Assembly: GCA_015057455.1 (NCBI GenBank)
Contig: SVEH01000009.1
Span: forward strand, 1 to 64,000
From: Lachnospiraceae bacterium
GTDB taxonomy: Bacteria; Bacillota; Clostridia; Lachnospirales; Lachnospiraceae
Direction of reading: 5' to 3'
DNA: 64,000 nt
Positions 17,612 through 26,789 of this stretch are shown here, piece after piece. The position numbers and the translations under genes were made by a program. The notes under the pieces are model-generated. The model was not told where the DNA came from and searched no databases. It saw only the letters and a program-made list of their open reading frames with translations. The first letter of the stretch is position 1; each line of letters starts with the position of its first letter.

Positions 17612-18496
17612 CTATATAAGTCCTACTGTTTTCATGTCCCTCTTAAGTTTCTCAATATTCTCTGGTTCCATATAAGTAAGCGGTCTTCTAAGTGAACCAA
17701 CATCAAATCCCATTAAATTCATTGCAGCCTTAACTGGAATAGGATTTACTTCACAGAATAATGATTTCATAACATCAAAATACTTCAATTGAATATCTAA
17801 ACTTCCTCTTGGATCACCTTCAAGGAATCTATAAACTAAATCATGCATCTCCTTAGGTAATAGATTTGACATAACCGAAATTACACCTTTACCACCTAAT
17901 GATAATACTGGTAATACTTGATCATCGTTACCTGAATACAAATCAATATTACAATCTACTCTTTTCATTATCTCTGCTACTTGAGTTATATTACCACTTG
18001 CTTCTTTAATTCCTACTACATTATCTACATTCTGTAATATCTTCAATATTGTGTCACCTGTTATATTACAACCAGTTCTGCCTGGTACATTATATAAAAC
18101 TATTGGTGCATCAACAGCTGAAGCTATCTCTGAATAATGTTCAAATAAACCTCTTTGTGTAGCCTTATTATAATAAGGAGTAACTACTAATAATGCATCT
18201 GCTCCAGCCTTACACGCTTCTCTTGATAAATACTTAGCTGTCTCTGTGCAGTTAGAGCCTGTTCCCGCAATAATAGGAACTCTTTTATTAGCTCTCTTTG
18301 TTGCTACTCTTATACACTCTAAATGCTCATCTTCTGATAATGTTGATGCCTCTCCTGTTGTTCCACAAATTACTAATGCATCAATTCCATTATCAATCTG
18401 ATAATCTACTAATTCTTCTAATTTATTGTAATTCACCTTTAAATCTTCTGTAAAAGGTGTTATTAGCGCAGTTGCTGCCCCTGTAAAAATGGCCAT
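17612..18496 (-). CDS. dapA: 4-hydroxy-tetrahydrodipicolinate synthase
   Basis: Condenses pyruvate with aspartate semialdehyde, the first committed step to diaminopimelate and lysine. The (beta/alpha)8 enzyme of 294 aa shows 'CGTTGEASTLSEDEHLE' (substrate Thr pair), 'YYNKATQRGLFEHY', 'PIVLYNVPGRTGCNI' (catalytic Tyr, Arg) and the Schiff-base lysine in 'VVGIKEASGN'. The start is set at 18496 (MAIFTGAATALITPF), the family's usual N-terminus, with GGAGG 8 bases upstream; the longer reading frame overlaps the promoter. Confidence 0.97.
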   Translation of the reverse strand: MAIFTGAATALITPFTEDLKVNYNKLEELVDYQIDNGIDALVICGTTGEASTLSEDEHLECIRVATKRANKRVPIIAGTGSNCTETAKYLSREACKAGADALLVVTPYYNKATQRGLFEHYSEIASAVDAPIVLYNVPGRTGCNITGDTILKILQNVDNVVGIKEASGNITQVAEIMKRVDCNIDLYSGNDDQVLPVLSLGGKGVISVMSNLLPKEMHDLVYRFLEGDPRGSLDIQLKYFDVMKSLFCEVNPIPVKAAMNLMGFDVGSLRRPLTYMEPENIEKLKRDMKTVGLI

Positions 18497-18531
18497 ACAA
18501 AATACCTCCACGAACTTTTTAGATTTTTTAT

Positions 18532-18560
18532 ATGATATCATTTTTTACAAATATTGTCAA
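18532..18560 (-). promoter_or_regulatory. Sigma-A promoter of dapA-dapB
   Basis: On the minus strand, TTGACA (18555-18560), 17 bases, then TATCAT (18532-18537), ending 36 bases before the dapA ATG. The short leader leaves no room for a lysine riboswitch. Confidence 0.8.
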
Positions 18561-18657
18561 TTAATGTAGCGAGTATTTTTACATCCGCCAATCATTATTT
18601 TTCTATTAATTATATATTATATTTTCATTCTTATATAATTATATTTGTATATAACTT

Positions 18658-19323
18658 TTATTCCCCCTGTGCAACTGCTGCACATAATTGCTGTTCTCCC
18701 ATATATTCCATTTTACTTACTGATACTTCATAAGCTATTCTCTTTTCATAATCAGTTTCAGAAATTTTCTTCTGATACTCTCTGCTTTGAATTCTTCCCC
18801 ATAATTGAATATGGCCACCAACTTCAAAATTCTCAGCATATCTAGCATTACGCCCCCAACAAATACATGGAATATAATCTGATTTACCATAAGGTCTATT
18901 TACCGCCAATAATAAATCAGCTATCTCTCTACCTAATGGTGTTTTTCTATATACTGGTTCTTTACATATGTATCCATCTAAAAATATACTATTAGGTTTT
19001 TCAATATCATCTCCATCTTCTAATACTCTAACTTCTCTAGCAAATACAGATAATACTAATTTGTTCTTATTATCATCTTCATGTCTGTTATATGATCTAA
19101 ATTGACCTACAACTTCTACATTCTTTCCTAAATAGCTTTGCTTAACATCCATAAGTCTTTCAGATATCATTAATGGAATAATATCATATGATTCACTTAA
19201 TCTACTTACTGATACCTCTAATACATAGAACCCTTCGCCAAATATATCATGGCTAAATTCAAAATCCTTTACTACTTCTCCTGCAATTATAACTTGGTTA
19301 TTATCAAATACCTTATCTGTCAT
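18658..19323 (-). CDS. Tandem OB-fold single-stranded DNA-binding-like protein
   Basis: A 221-aa cytoplasmic protein with two OB-fold-like halves. The first half (about 1-108) has 'NNQVIIAGEVVKDFEFSHDIFGEGFYVLEVSVSR'. The second (about 112-207) has 'NSIFLDGYICKEPVYRKTPLGREIADLLLAVNRPYGKSDYIPCICWGRNARYAENF', which matches the SSB core strand pattern with its 'G.EIA.l.lAv.R...sdyIpc..WG..A' signature. No acidic SSB tail (DDDIPF) is present. It is more likely an accessory SSB relative found in Clostridia than the replicative SSB. It is monocistronic, with an AAGGGAG ribosome site. Confidence 0.8.
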   Translation of the reverse strand: MTDKVFDNNQVIIAGEVVKDFEFSHDIFGEGFYVLEVSVSRLSESYDIIPLMISERLMDVKQSYLGKNVEVVGQFRSYNRHEDDNKNKLVLSVFAREVRVLEDGDDIEKPNSIFLDGYICKEPVYRKTPLGREIADLLLAVNRPYGKSDYIPCICWGRNARYAENFEVGGHIQLWGRIQSREYQKKISETDYEKRIAYEVSVSKMEYMGEQQLCAAVAQGE

Positions 19324-20011
19324 AATGTGATGCTCCCTTCTTATCTTTAATCTGTGTTTTTCTTACTAAATAATCTTATTCATCTAAAGTAAAAAAAATT
19401 ACTATTTATCCTCTATTTTATTGTGATTTTATACTTTTTTTAGAAATCCTTCCATTATCCGACATATATCTGTTTTTTCACTTATAATTCCCTACTTTTT
19501 TCAAGGAGTTATCCATTTATACTTTTTTCTTTTTAGTATATAAATATTTATATACTAAATTTTATATACTAAGTATTCCAATTCATATTATACTAATTAA
19601 AATATTATCCCTCTTATAATTTATAGACTTATTGTTCATCTAATTCAATATTTGTGTTCATTATTTCACAGTTGTTCACACTTTTTACACATTTAAGAAT
19701 TTTATACCAAAATAATCCTTTAAACATACATTACCTTATATATTTAATCTTATATTATATTATATTTAATCTTATATATTTAATTTATATATTTAATTTA
19801 TATATTTAATTTATATATTTAATTTATAAATATATTACTAACATAATTTTAAACATTGTCTAAAATCCCTTGTTTTTAATTTATAATATGATAAACTGTT
19901 ATGTGGTAGTTTGTTAAATGTATTTTTATTAAATAAGTAAAGCAATATTTATGCATAATATATACAATTATAGCCATATGCCTTTACTTAACTATGGAGG
20001 ATATAATAAAT
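19324..20011. other. Long AT-rich divergent intergenic region
   Basis: About 690 bases between the OB-fold gene (minus) and typA (plus), extremely AT-rich, with no convincing ORF. It contains a short tandem array at 19775-19830. Several TATAAT-like hexamers exist, but none pairs with a good -35, so I do not assign the typA promoter. Confidence 0.6.
19775..19830. repeat. AT-only tandem repeat (13-bp unit ATTTAATTTATAT)
   Basis: About four to five head-to-tail copies of ATTTAATTTATAT, preceded by degenerate copies with a C (TTTAATCTTATAT). Made only of A and T, it would melt or bend easily. Copy number probably varies between strains. Confidence 0.8.
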
Positions 20012-21841
20012 ATGAAAACTAAAAGAGAAGATATAAGAAATATTGCAATTATTGCCCATGTTGACCATGGTAAAACAACACTTGTTGATGAATTATTAAA
20101 ACAAAGTGGTGTATTTCGAAGTAATCAAGATGTTGGAGAACGCGTTATGGACTCTAACGATATAGAACGTGAACGTGGTATAACTATTTTATCTAAGAAT
20201 ACTGCTGTTTATTATAAGGATACGAAGATTAATATTATAGATACACCTGGACATGCTGATTTTGGTGGCGAAGTTGAACGTGTTCTTAAAATGGTTAATG
20301 GTGTTGTTCTTGTTGTTGATGCATTTGAAGGTGCAATGCCTCAAACTAAGTTCGTTCTTAAGAAAGCTTTAGAACTTGAACTACCTGTTATTGTATGTAT
20401 TAACAAAATTGACAGACCAGAAGCAAGACCAGAGGAAGTAATTGATGAAATACTTGAATTATTTATAGATTTAGATGCCAACGAAGAACAACTAGATTGT
20501 CCATTTGTATTTGCATCAGCTAAAGAGGGTATCTCATCCCTTGAATTAGATGGCGACACGAAGGATATGAAGCCTTTATTTGAAACAATTGTCAACTATA
20601 TACCTGCACCAGAGGGTGACCCGGATGCCAATACTCAAGTTCTTATTTCTACTATAGATTATAATGAATATGTAGGAAGAATTGGTGTTGGTAAAATTGA
20701 TAATGGTACTCTTAAAGTTAATCAAGAAGCTGTTATCGTTAATGCTCACGAACCTGACAAGAATGTTAAAGTTAGAATAAGTAAATTATATGAGTTTGAT
20801 GGCTTATCAAAAGTAGAAGTTAATGAGGCAAGCATTGGATCTATAGTCGCTATATCAGGTATATCAGATATTCATATTGGTGACACTATCTGCTCACCTA
20901 CTGACCCTGTTGCTATTCCATTCCAAAAGATTTCAGAACCAACTATTGCTATGCATTTTCTTGTTAATGATAGCCCACTTGCTGGTAAAGAAGGTAAGTT
21001 TGTCACTTCTAGACATCTTAGAGATAGATTATTTAGAGAACTTAATACTGATGTAAGTCTTCGTGTAGAAGAAACTGATACTACTGAGAGTTACAAAGTA
21101 TCTGGACGTGGTGAACTTCATTTATCTGTTCTTATCGAGAATATGAGACGTGAAGGATATGAATTTGCTGTAAGTAAAGCGGAGGTTTTATTTAAAAAAG
21201 ATGCAAATGGTGCTTTACTTGAACCTATGGAAAAATGTATAATTGACGTACCTGATGAATTTACAGGAACTGTTATCGATAAATTAAGCCAAAGAAAAGG
21301 CGAACTCCAGGGTATGACTCCTATGAATGGTGGATATACTAGACTTGAATTCTATATTCCATCTCGTGGACTCATTGGATACCGTGGAGACTTTATGACT
21401 GATACTAAAGGAAATGGTATTATGAATACACTATTTGAAGGCTATGACACATACAAAGGTGATATTCAATATCGTAAGCAAGGTTCACTTATTGCATTTG
21501 AATCTGGTGAATCTATCACTTATGGTTTATTTAATGCACAAGATAGAGGAACATTATTTATTGGACCTGGTGAACAAGTTTATGCAGGTATGGTTATCGG
21601 TCAAAATGGTAAAAGTGATGATATCGAGTTAAATGTATGTAAGAAAAAACAACTTACTAATACTCGTTCTTCTAGTGCTGATGAGGCTCTAAAGCTTACA
21701 CCACCTAGAGAACTAAGTTTAGAACAAGCTTTAGATTTTATTGACACAGATGAGTTATTGGAAGTAACACCAACTAATCTAAGAATCCGTAAGAAGATTT
21801 TAGATCCTACATTAAGATTTAGAGCTAAGAAAAACTCTTAA
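20012..21841 (+). CDS. typA: Translational GTPase TypA/BipA
   Basis: A ribosome-binding GTPase of the EF-G family involved in ribosome assembly and stress adaptation (609 aa). G1 is '[10 protein letters not shown]', the switch has '[15 protein letters not shown]', G3 is '[14 protein letters not shown]', and G4 is '[13 protein letters not shown]'. EF-G domains III and V follow, and the C-terminal TypA-specific part has '[17 protein letters not shown]' and '[17 protein letters not shown]'. The start is set at ATG 20012, which has a GGAGG at 19996-20000. The in-frame ATG at 19994 overlaps that ribosome site and has none of its own. Confidence 0.97.
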   Translation: MKTKREDIRNIAIIAHVDHGKTTLVDELLKQSGVFRSNQDVGERVMDSNDIERERGITILSKNTAVYYKDTKINIIDTPGHADFGGEVERVLKMVNGVVLVVDAFEGAMPQTKFVLKKALELELPVIVCINKIDRPEARPEEVIDEILELFIDLDANEEQLDCPFVFASAKEGISSLELDGDTKDMKPLFETIVNYIPAPEGDPDANTQVLISTIDYNEYVGRIGVGKIDNGTLKVNQEAVIVNAHEPDKNVKVRISKLYEFDGLSKVEVNEASIGSIVAISGISDIHIGDTICSPTDPVAIPFQKISEPTIAMHFLVNDSPLAGKEGKFVTSRHLRDRLFRELNTDVSLRVEETDTTESYKVSGRGELHLSVLIENMRREGYEFAVSKAEVLFKKDANGALLEPMEKCIIDVPDEFTGTVIDKLSQRKGELQGMTPMNGGYTRLEFYIPSRGLIGYRGDFMTDTKGNGIMNTLFEGYDTYKGDIQYRKQGSLIAFESGESITYGLFNAQDRGTLFIGPGEQVYAGMVIGQNGKSDDIELNVCKKKQLTNTRSSSADEALKLTPPRELSLEQALDFIDTDELLEVTPTNLRIRKKILDPTLRFRAKKNS

Positions 21842-21852
21842 AGGAGGCCAAT

Positions 21853-22470
21853 ATGAAAAGAATTTTTAAAATTACAGGCATTACAGCTACCACTTTAGCG
21901 CTATTACTTATGTGCTTAGTTGGTTGTAATCAAAAAAATGAAATTACACAAAATGAAACTTCAGAAAAACCAGTTGTAACAGATGCACCACAAGAGGAAG
22001 CTATTCCTCCTGTACAGAAAGAAGATGAAACTATAGTTGAAGATAAGTCAAGTTCTTCAGATAGTACAACATCTAAAACAGATAATACAACAAATAATGA
22101 TAATTTTGACGAAGCAGATGATTTACTAGATACAATAACTGACCAAGATGACAAATATGACGCATATTTTAAAGATCATCTTAATGCTGCTGAATATATT
22201 GTGAAAAAAGATGGTACGTATGAATTTGAATGTGAACCTTCAGATAATAAAGCTTATTGGAATATATACGTTCTCGATGAACCATTTGAAGATGCATTTA
22301 GATATTTATCAGCTGCTTACACACCTAAGATTAAAGCAACTGGCGAATCTCAAGAATTAAAACTAAAAAAAGGACAATATGTATATGGCGTTTGTTCAGA
22401 AAACTCATTTACAGATGAAGGAATTGATAATAACTTCTCATGTCCACTTTCAATAGAACTAGACGATTAA
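21853..22470 (+). CDS. Lipoprotein of unknown function, 205 aa
   Basis: The signal peptide ends in the lipobox LVGC (Cys at residue 25), so the mature protein is lipid-anchored outside the membrane. A Thr/Ser/Glu/Asp-rich disordered linker (about 28-92) is followed by a compact domain (about 100-205) with 'YIVKKDGTYEFECEPSDNKAYWNIYVLDEPF' and a second strand pair 'LKLKKGQYVYGVCSENSFTDEG', suggesting a small beta-sandwich. It lies 11 bases after typA with its own AAGGAGG site and is probably cotranscribed. A strong terminator follows. Confidence 0.8.
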   Translation: MKRIFKITGITATTLALLLMCLVGCNQKNEITQNETSEKPVVTDAPQEEAIPPVQKEDETIVEDKSSSSDSTTSKTDNTTNNDNFDEADDLLDTITDQDDKYDAYFKDHLNAAEYIVKKDGTYEFECEPSDNKAYWNIYVLDEPFEDAFRYLSAAYTPKIKATGESQELKLKKGQYVYGVCSENSFTDEGIDNNFSCPLSIELDD

Positions 22471-22503
22471 AATAATACGGGGCTTTCACAGCCCCGTATT
22501 ATT
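22471..22503. terminator. Shared bidirectional terminator of convergent genes
   Basis: AATAATACGGGGCT pairs perfectly with AGCCCCGTATTATT around TTCAC, with a T-run on the plus side. It ends the typA-lipoprotein transcript. The stop codon and last codons of the convergent permease gene (22486 onward) lie inside the hairpin. Confidence 0.9.
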
Positions 22504-23640
22504 TTTATTTTCTTTAACCACAAAATCATCTATTTTTCTTCTAGCTCTTCCTATTTCATTATAGATATATTTTGTATTTTCTATCAACATATCAAATGCT
22601 CCTGCTTTATACAAATTAATTGAAATAATACCTACTGGAATAGATATAATCACTCCTATGAGTCCCCCTAATTTCAGACCTATATACAATAGAAAGAATG
22701 TTGCAAATGCGCTTATACCAATTCTTTTACTAAACATCTTTGGTTCAGCAATTTCTCTAATTGAAACACATATTATATATAATATTATTAATTCTACTCC
22801 CAACACAATTTCATTTAATATTAATGCTCCTATTGCCCATGGAATTAAAACACACCCAACTCCTAATAGTGGCAATATATCTAGAACACCTATAACAAAC
22901 GCTAGTATAAATGCATATTTAATATTAAATACTTTTAACCCTATATACAAAATTCCTATTAATATAATCATTATCTTTAATTGTACCTTTATATAATCAC
23001 CTATTATACTATAAAAATTCTGCATTACTTTCTTAAATGTAAACATCATATGTCCAGGAAGCAATAACCTTACTCTACACATTATCTTGTCCCTTTCTGC
23101 GGTAAAATAATATGCAGACATTATTGTAAATATAAAATACAACAACATATTTGTCACATTTACAATTGTTGTTTTAGCTGCTCCAAATGAAGCTATATTT
23201 CCTAATATATTGTTTCCTCCAACATTTTCTCCCACTGCAAATATATAATTTCTAACACTATATGGCATTGAATTAAATATTCCACTCAGCTTATGTCCTA
23301 TTTCATTTACCCTTCTTTCAATCATACCAAAAAGCTGTGGTAAATCAGTTATAATATTATTAATTTGGGAAATTAGTAAATACCCTATTCCATATATTAT
23401 TAAAGATACAACGGCAATAACAAATACTATAACCAATGCACTTCCATGTTTTCTTACAAGCTTAACCTTTTCTTCTAGAAATCTAACAATTGGATTAGCT
23501 AATAATGAAATCACATACCCTATTACAATTGGCATAAAGAAAACAATTGCTTTCGGTAATAAAAATACTATAAAATAAATAAACAACGCAAGTAATATAT
23601 AATCAGCCACTATCTTTGCACAAACTTCACTTTTTTTCAC
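22486..23640 (-). CDS. AI-2E family transporter (YtvI-like)
   Basis: A polytopic membrane protein (384 aa from the chosen start) of the AI-2E/PerM family, close to the sporulation protein YtvI. It has about eight hydrophobic spans, 'ISQINNIITDLPQLFGMIERRVNEIG' in the soluble loop, and 'FILAFVIGVLDILPLLGVGCVLIPWAIGALI' with 'LGGLIGVIISIPVG' near the end. I chose a GTG start at 23640 because AAAGG stands 7 bases before it; a TTG six codons upstream lacks a ribosome site. The substrate is unknown. Its last codons overlap the bidirectional terminator. Confidence 0.85.
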   Translation of the reverse strand: MKKSEVCAKIVADYILLALFIYFIVFLLPKAIVFFMPIVIGYVISLLANPIVRFLEEKVKLVRKHGSALVIVFVIAVVSLIIYGIGYLLISQINNIITDLPQLFGMIERRVNEIGHKLSGIFNSMPYSVRNYIFAVGENVGGNNILGNIASFGAAKTTIVNVTNMLLYFIFTIMSAYYFTAERDKIMCRVRLLLPGHMMFTFKKVMQNFYSIIGDYIKVQLKIMIILIGILYIGLKVFNIKYAFILAFVIGVLDILPLLGVGCVLIPWAIGALILNEIVLGVELIILYIICVSIREIAEPKMFSKRIGISAFATFFLLYIGLKLGGLIGVIISIPVGIISINLYKAGAFDMLIENTKYIYNEIGRARRKIDDFVVKENKNNTGL

Positions 23641-23740
23641 ACAATCATACCTTTCCAATTCTTATGCTAAATATTTTATTTAAACTCTAACTATAATATA
23701 TGTATATATAATAGTTTTATACTTTATATTTTGCCCTAAT

Positions 23741-23751
23741 CGTCACTAGAA
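23741..23751 (-). repeat. Isolated copy of the dispersed repeat's terminal sequence
   Basis: CGTCACTAGAA matches the outer end of repeat copies A and C exactly (11 bases), but no other part of the element is recognisable around it. It could be a relic end or chance. Confidence 0.3.
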
Positions 23752-23784
23752 CAGAAAAACACAAAAACACAAGCTATTTACATC

Positions 23785-23813
23785 TTGAGTTTTCATGAAA
23801 TATAGAATAGAAT
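23785..23813 (+). promoter_or_regulatory. Probable promoter of the ZnuA-like gene
   Basis: TTGAGT (23785-23790) and TAGAAT (23808-23813) are 17 bases apart, about 38 bases before the ATG. No clear Zur or MntR operator palindrome was seen. Confidence 0.55.
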
Positions 23814-23851
23814 AAAATAAAATAAATTTATATTAGTTAGGGGACGCGAAT

Positions 23852-24949
23852 ATGAAAAAAAGTTTACTCGCTTTAGTAAGTGTTTTTTTAATATTAATTC
23901 TACTTTCCATTGGCCTTGTTGAATTAATAGGTACAAAAAAATCACCTACTACATCAAATGATAATAATACAGTTGTAACATCATTTTATCCAGAATATAT
24001 TATTGTTAAAAACATTATAGCTTCTTGTGATGATATTAATTTAGTCAATATGACTTCTGAAACAACAGGATGCTTGCATGATTATCAAATCACTTCAAAA
24101 GATATGAAGACTTTATCTACTGCAGATTTATTAATAATTAATGGTGCTGGAATGGAACCATTTGTAGATGATATACATAATTCTCTTCCATCTTTAACTA
24201 TTGTAGATTCTAGCGAAGACACAGACTTACTTGAATGTAGCCACACACATAGTCATGAACATACAGACTCATGTGATAGTGACTGTAATATAGAAACTGA
24301 AATAGACGAAGATGATAAACATAATCATGACGAATGTGACAGCACATATAACTCACATATATGGTTAGATTTAGATAATTATATTTTTCAAATTAAAACT
24401 ATAACAACTACATTATGTGATACATATCCAGAACATAAAAATATATTTAAAGACAATTCCAAGTCTTATATTAACAAGGTAAAAGATTTAAAATCAGACA
24501 TTGCTGACATTACATCATCCTTAGATAATGATTCTAAGGATAAATCCTCTAAAAAAGACGCAAAAAATAATAAACCTAATAATAAGTTAAATAAAACACA
24601 TGAAAACCATAAACATTTTGAAACAATAATATTCCATGATTCGTTTGCTTATTTAGCCGATTCTTTTCACTTTGATATTGCAGATACAGTAAACATTGAC
24701 TCTGATACTTCTCTAAGTGCAGGCACTGTTGCTGAAGTTATATCTACAATTAAAGATCACAAAATTAAAATCTTACTAAGTGAAAAACAATTTAAGGATA
24801 GTATTGCTAAAAGCATCTCCAAAGAAACAGATGCCAAAGTATATGTACTTGACTCCCTTGTAACTGGAGAAGATGATAAAAATGCTTATATTAATGGCAT
24901 GAAAGCCAATATAAACACCTTTAAAAAGATATATAAAAATAATAATTAA
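23852..24949 (+). CDS. Metal ABC transporter substrate-binding protein (ZnuA-like)
   Basis: A 365-aa cluster A-I solute-binding protein for Zn or Mn. It starts with a hydrophobic segment (about 5-26) but has no lipobox Cys, so it is probably anchored by an uncleaved helix. Likely metal ligands are His76 in 'GCLHDYQIT', His169 in 'NSHIWLD', the His of 'FHDSFAYLADSFHFD', and the Asp of 'DSDTSLSAG'. A His/Asp/Cys-rich loop (about 129-163) matches the flexible loop of zinc-specific ZnuA proteins and favours zinc. The ABC permease and ATPase that should partner it lie 4.6 kb away (29576-31190) on the other strand. Confidence 0.9.
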   Translation: MKKSLLALVSVFLILILLSIGLVELIGTKKSPTTSNDNNTVVTSFYPEYIIVKNIIASCDDINLVNMTSETTGCLHDYQITSKDMKTLSTADLLIINGAGMEPFVDDIHNSLPSLTIVDSSEDTDLLECSHTHSHEHTDSCDSDCNIETEIDEDDKHNHDECDSTYNSHIWLDLDNYIFQIKTITTTLCDTYPEHKNIFKDNSKSYINKVKDLKSDIADITSSLDNDSKDKSSKKDAKNNKPNNKLNKTHENHKHFETIIFHDSFAYLADSFHFDIADTVNIDSDTSLSAGTVAEVISTIKDHKIKILLSEKQFKDSIAKSISKETDAKVYVLDSLVTGEDDKNAYINGMKANINTFKKIYKNNN

Positions 24950-25012
24950 CGTCTTCAATATAAAATAAGAACTGAATTGGTGATTTTAAGCTCCGCGCAA
25001 GTGAAGCCTATA

Positions 25013-25130
25013 TTTCTAGTGACGCAATAATACGGGTTCGAATACATATACATTCGAACCCCTTTGTTATATGCTGTGTACTGAGAGTTTTAGCATTAAC
25101 TTGATTATAGTCTAAATTTGATAACGTCAA
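25013..25130 (+). repeat. Dispersed palindromic repeat, copy D (short form)
   Basis: It begins TTTCTAGTGACGCAATAATA, exactly like the reverse complement of copy C. The large hairpin has collapsed to GGGTTCGAAT-loop-ATTCGAACCC (25034-25061), then it continues through the shared 'TTATATGCTG-GTACTGAGAG' and fades at a degenerate end (AACGTCA, 25124-25129). A flanking box AGCTCCGCGCAAGTG (about 24990-25004) corresponds to the box beside copies A-C. It sits between two convergent genes, and its 10-bp hairpin could terminate the ZnuA-like gene. Confidence 0.75.
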
Positions 25131-25167
25131 AATCTACCCATGAAGAAAGGAAAAATAAAATTATAGT

Positions 25168-26712
25168 TTAAAATAAATTCTTTTTAACTTTCATTGTTAT
25201 ATTCTCATAAACTCTATCTGTAATTAATTTCTTTGCTCCTATATCAATATTTACTCCATCACCGATTTTAATTGCACCTACATTTTTACTTATCTCACCT
25301 ATTAAATTACTATATATTTGACCAGCTAGAGCTTGCTCAACTGATTCCATATACGCTTTCATTTCTTTAGATGTAACCTCTTCGAAACTACTTAATCTAC
25401 TAGGTTCAAATACTTCTGCACATATTGCCTTTACATATTGAATACAAACCACACAATCTGCGTCTTCCATTTCCATATAATCTTCAATTTCTATATTAGC
25501 ATTAACACTAACTTTTTCTTCTGTATGTATATCTGAATTATATTTCTCAATTACTAAACTTTTAACATATTCTTTTATTTCTAAATTGTTATAATCATAA
25601 CATATAAATACACTACATTTTTCTATTAAATCATATACATTAGAATATATATTAGAATATGCAGCTAATCTGTCAGTTCCTAGAGTTAATAGCATATTTC
25701 TTTTATAGCAATTTTCAACTGCTATATCCATTAAAGGCGATATCATCCCTGGTGCCATTATGTGAATAGGTGCTGGTAATTTGCCATGATATTTTTTTTC
25801 TGCTAAATAATCTAAATACATAATACTTTGATACATAAATATATCTGAAATTCTTTCATATTCCTTAGCTTGTAATGGTGTCACTACAAATAAAATTTCA
25901 TAACTATCTATCATTTCTTCTATTTGGATTTCATTCTCATTACATATTGTTCTAATAGAATTCACATTGTATAATGCTAAATACTGTTCAATATTCTCTA
26001 TTACCATTCGTTCTATTCTTGCTGCACTTGTTTTAAACTTGTTGTATTTATATAATGCCATGTGCTCTTCATTATCATCTATATCATTAAATAATAAATC
26101 CAAATCACTTGCATATTCACTTTCTACGCCATCATATGGTTTGGCAAGTTTTAGCATTCTAAATACAGTTTTCATATTATGCTCCTCATGTGGGAGTTCT
26201 ATCATAATATAATATAAAATAGCTTCTAATAAATACTTCTCTGCACTTTTAACTAATCGCTCACTATTACTTATATCTAAAGTATAAGATTTTGTCACCA
26301 AGTCTACAAACATAGAAACATCTTGTTCATAATTGAAAAATGAAAATACATTAAACTTATCTGATTCAAGATAATCAATAAAATTCACTACCTTTACATT
26401 ATATCCTGCATTTTCAAATATTTCTCTATATGTTTCATATAATACACCATCGTAGTCTTTAACTATATATGACATATTCATCTGTAAAATATTTGGCTCC
26501 AAGAAACATTCTCTAATATCTGTCATATTACCATATAAGAAATTAGACTTTTTATATGTTTCTAATCCAGCATACATATCTATATATACATCATTGCCCA
26601 TAATAATATTTTTGCTAAACTTTCTATTTGACATATTTCGTATACTTTTTTTATTCTCAAATAATTTACCATTAAATATATCATCTTTTATTTTACCAAA
26701 ACGCCTCTTCAT
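25168..26712 (-). CDS. VirD4/TraG coupling-protein homolog lacking Walker motifs
   Basis: A 514-aa protein whose residues 60-390 follow the fold of Gram-positive TraG/PcfC coupling proteins. 'CFLEPNILQMNMSYIVKDYDGVLYETYREIFENAGYNVKVVNFIDYLESDKFNVFSFF' parallels the conserved segment after Walker A, and 'YEILFVVTPLQAKEYERISDIFMYQSIMYLDYLAE' parallels the segment before Walker B. Where Walker A (G-x-x-G-x-G-K-T) should be, it reads YGNMTDIRE (60-68), with Ile66-Arg67 replacing Lys-Thr. Where the Walker B 'LLDEF' should be, it reads 'IMAPGM' (318-323). It is therefore probably a non-ATPase pseudoenzyme. No transmembrane N-terminus is seen. It is the last gene of an operon with a DUF3801-like and an FHA gene. 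Ribosome site GGGAGG. Confidence 0.75.
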   Translation of the reverse strand: MKRRFGKIKDDIFNGKLFENKKSIRNMSNRKFSKNIIMGNDVYIDMYAGLETYKKSNFLYGNMTDIRECFLEPNILQMNMSYIVKDYDGVLYETYREIFENAGYNVKVVNFIDYLESDKFNVFSFFNYEQDVSMFVDLVTKSYTLDISNSERLVKSAEKYLLEAILYYIMIELPHEEHNMKTVFRMLKLAKPYDGVESEYASDLDLLFNDIDDNEEHMALYKYNKFKTSAARIERMVIENIEQYLALYNVNSIRTICNENEIQIEEMIDSYEILFVVTPLQAKEYERISDIFMYQSIMYLDYLAEKKYHGKLPAPIHIMAPGMISPLMDIAVENCYKRNMLLTLGTDRLAAYSNIYSNVYDLIEKCSVFICYDYNNLEIKEYVKSLVIEKYNSDIHTEEKVSVNANIEIEDYMEMEDADCVVCIQYVKAICAEVFEPSRLSSFEEVTSKEMKAYMESVEQALAGQIYSNLIGEISKNVGAIKIGDGVNIDIGAKKLITDRVYENITMKVKKNLF

Positions 26713-26789
26713 ACAATCGCACCTCCCCTCACATACAACTCATTTGTTACTTCATTTATAATTAATGTCTTTCTTTGTCTATTTATAAT

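Noticed and set aside
25168..26712. Active conjugation gene of an integrative element
   Set aside because: Both Walker motifs are missing and no relaxase, VirB4-like, integrase or attachment-site repeat is visible nearby.
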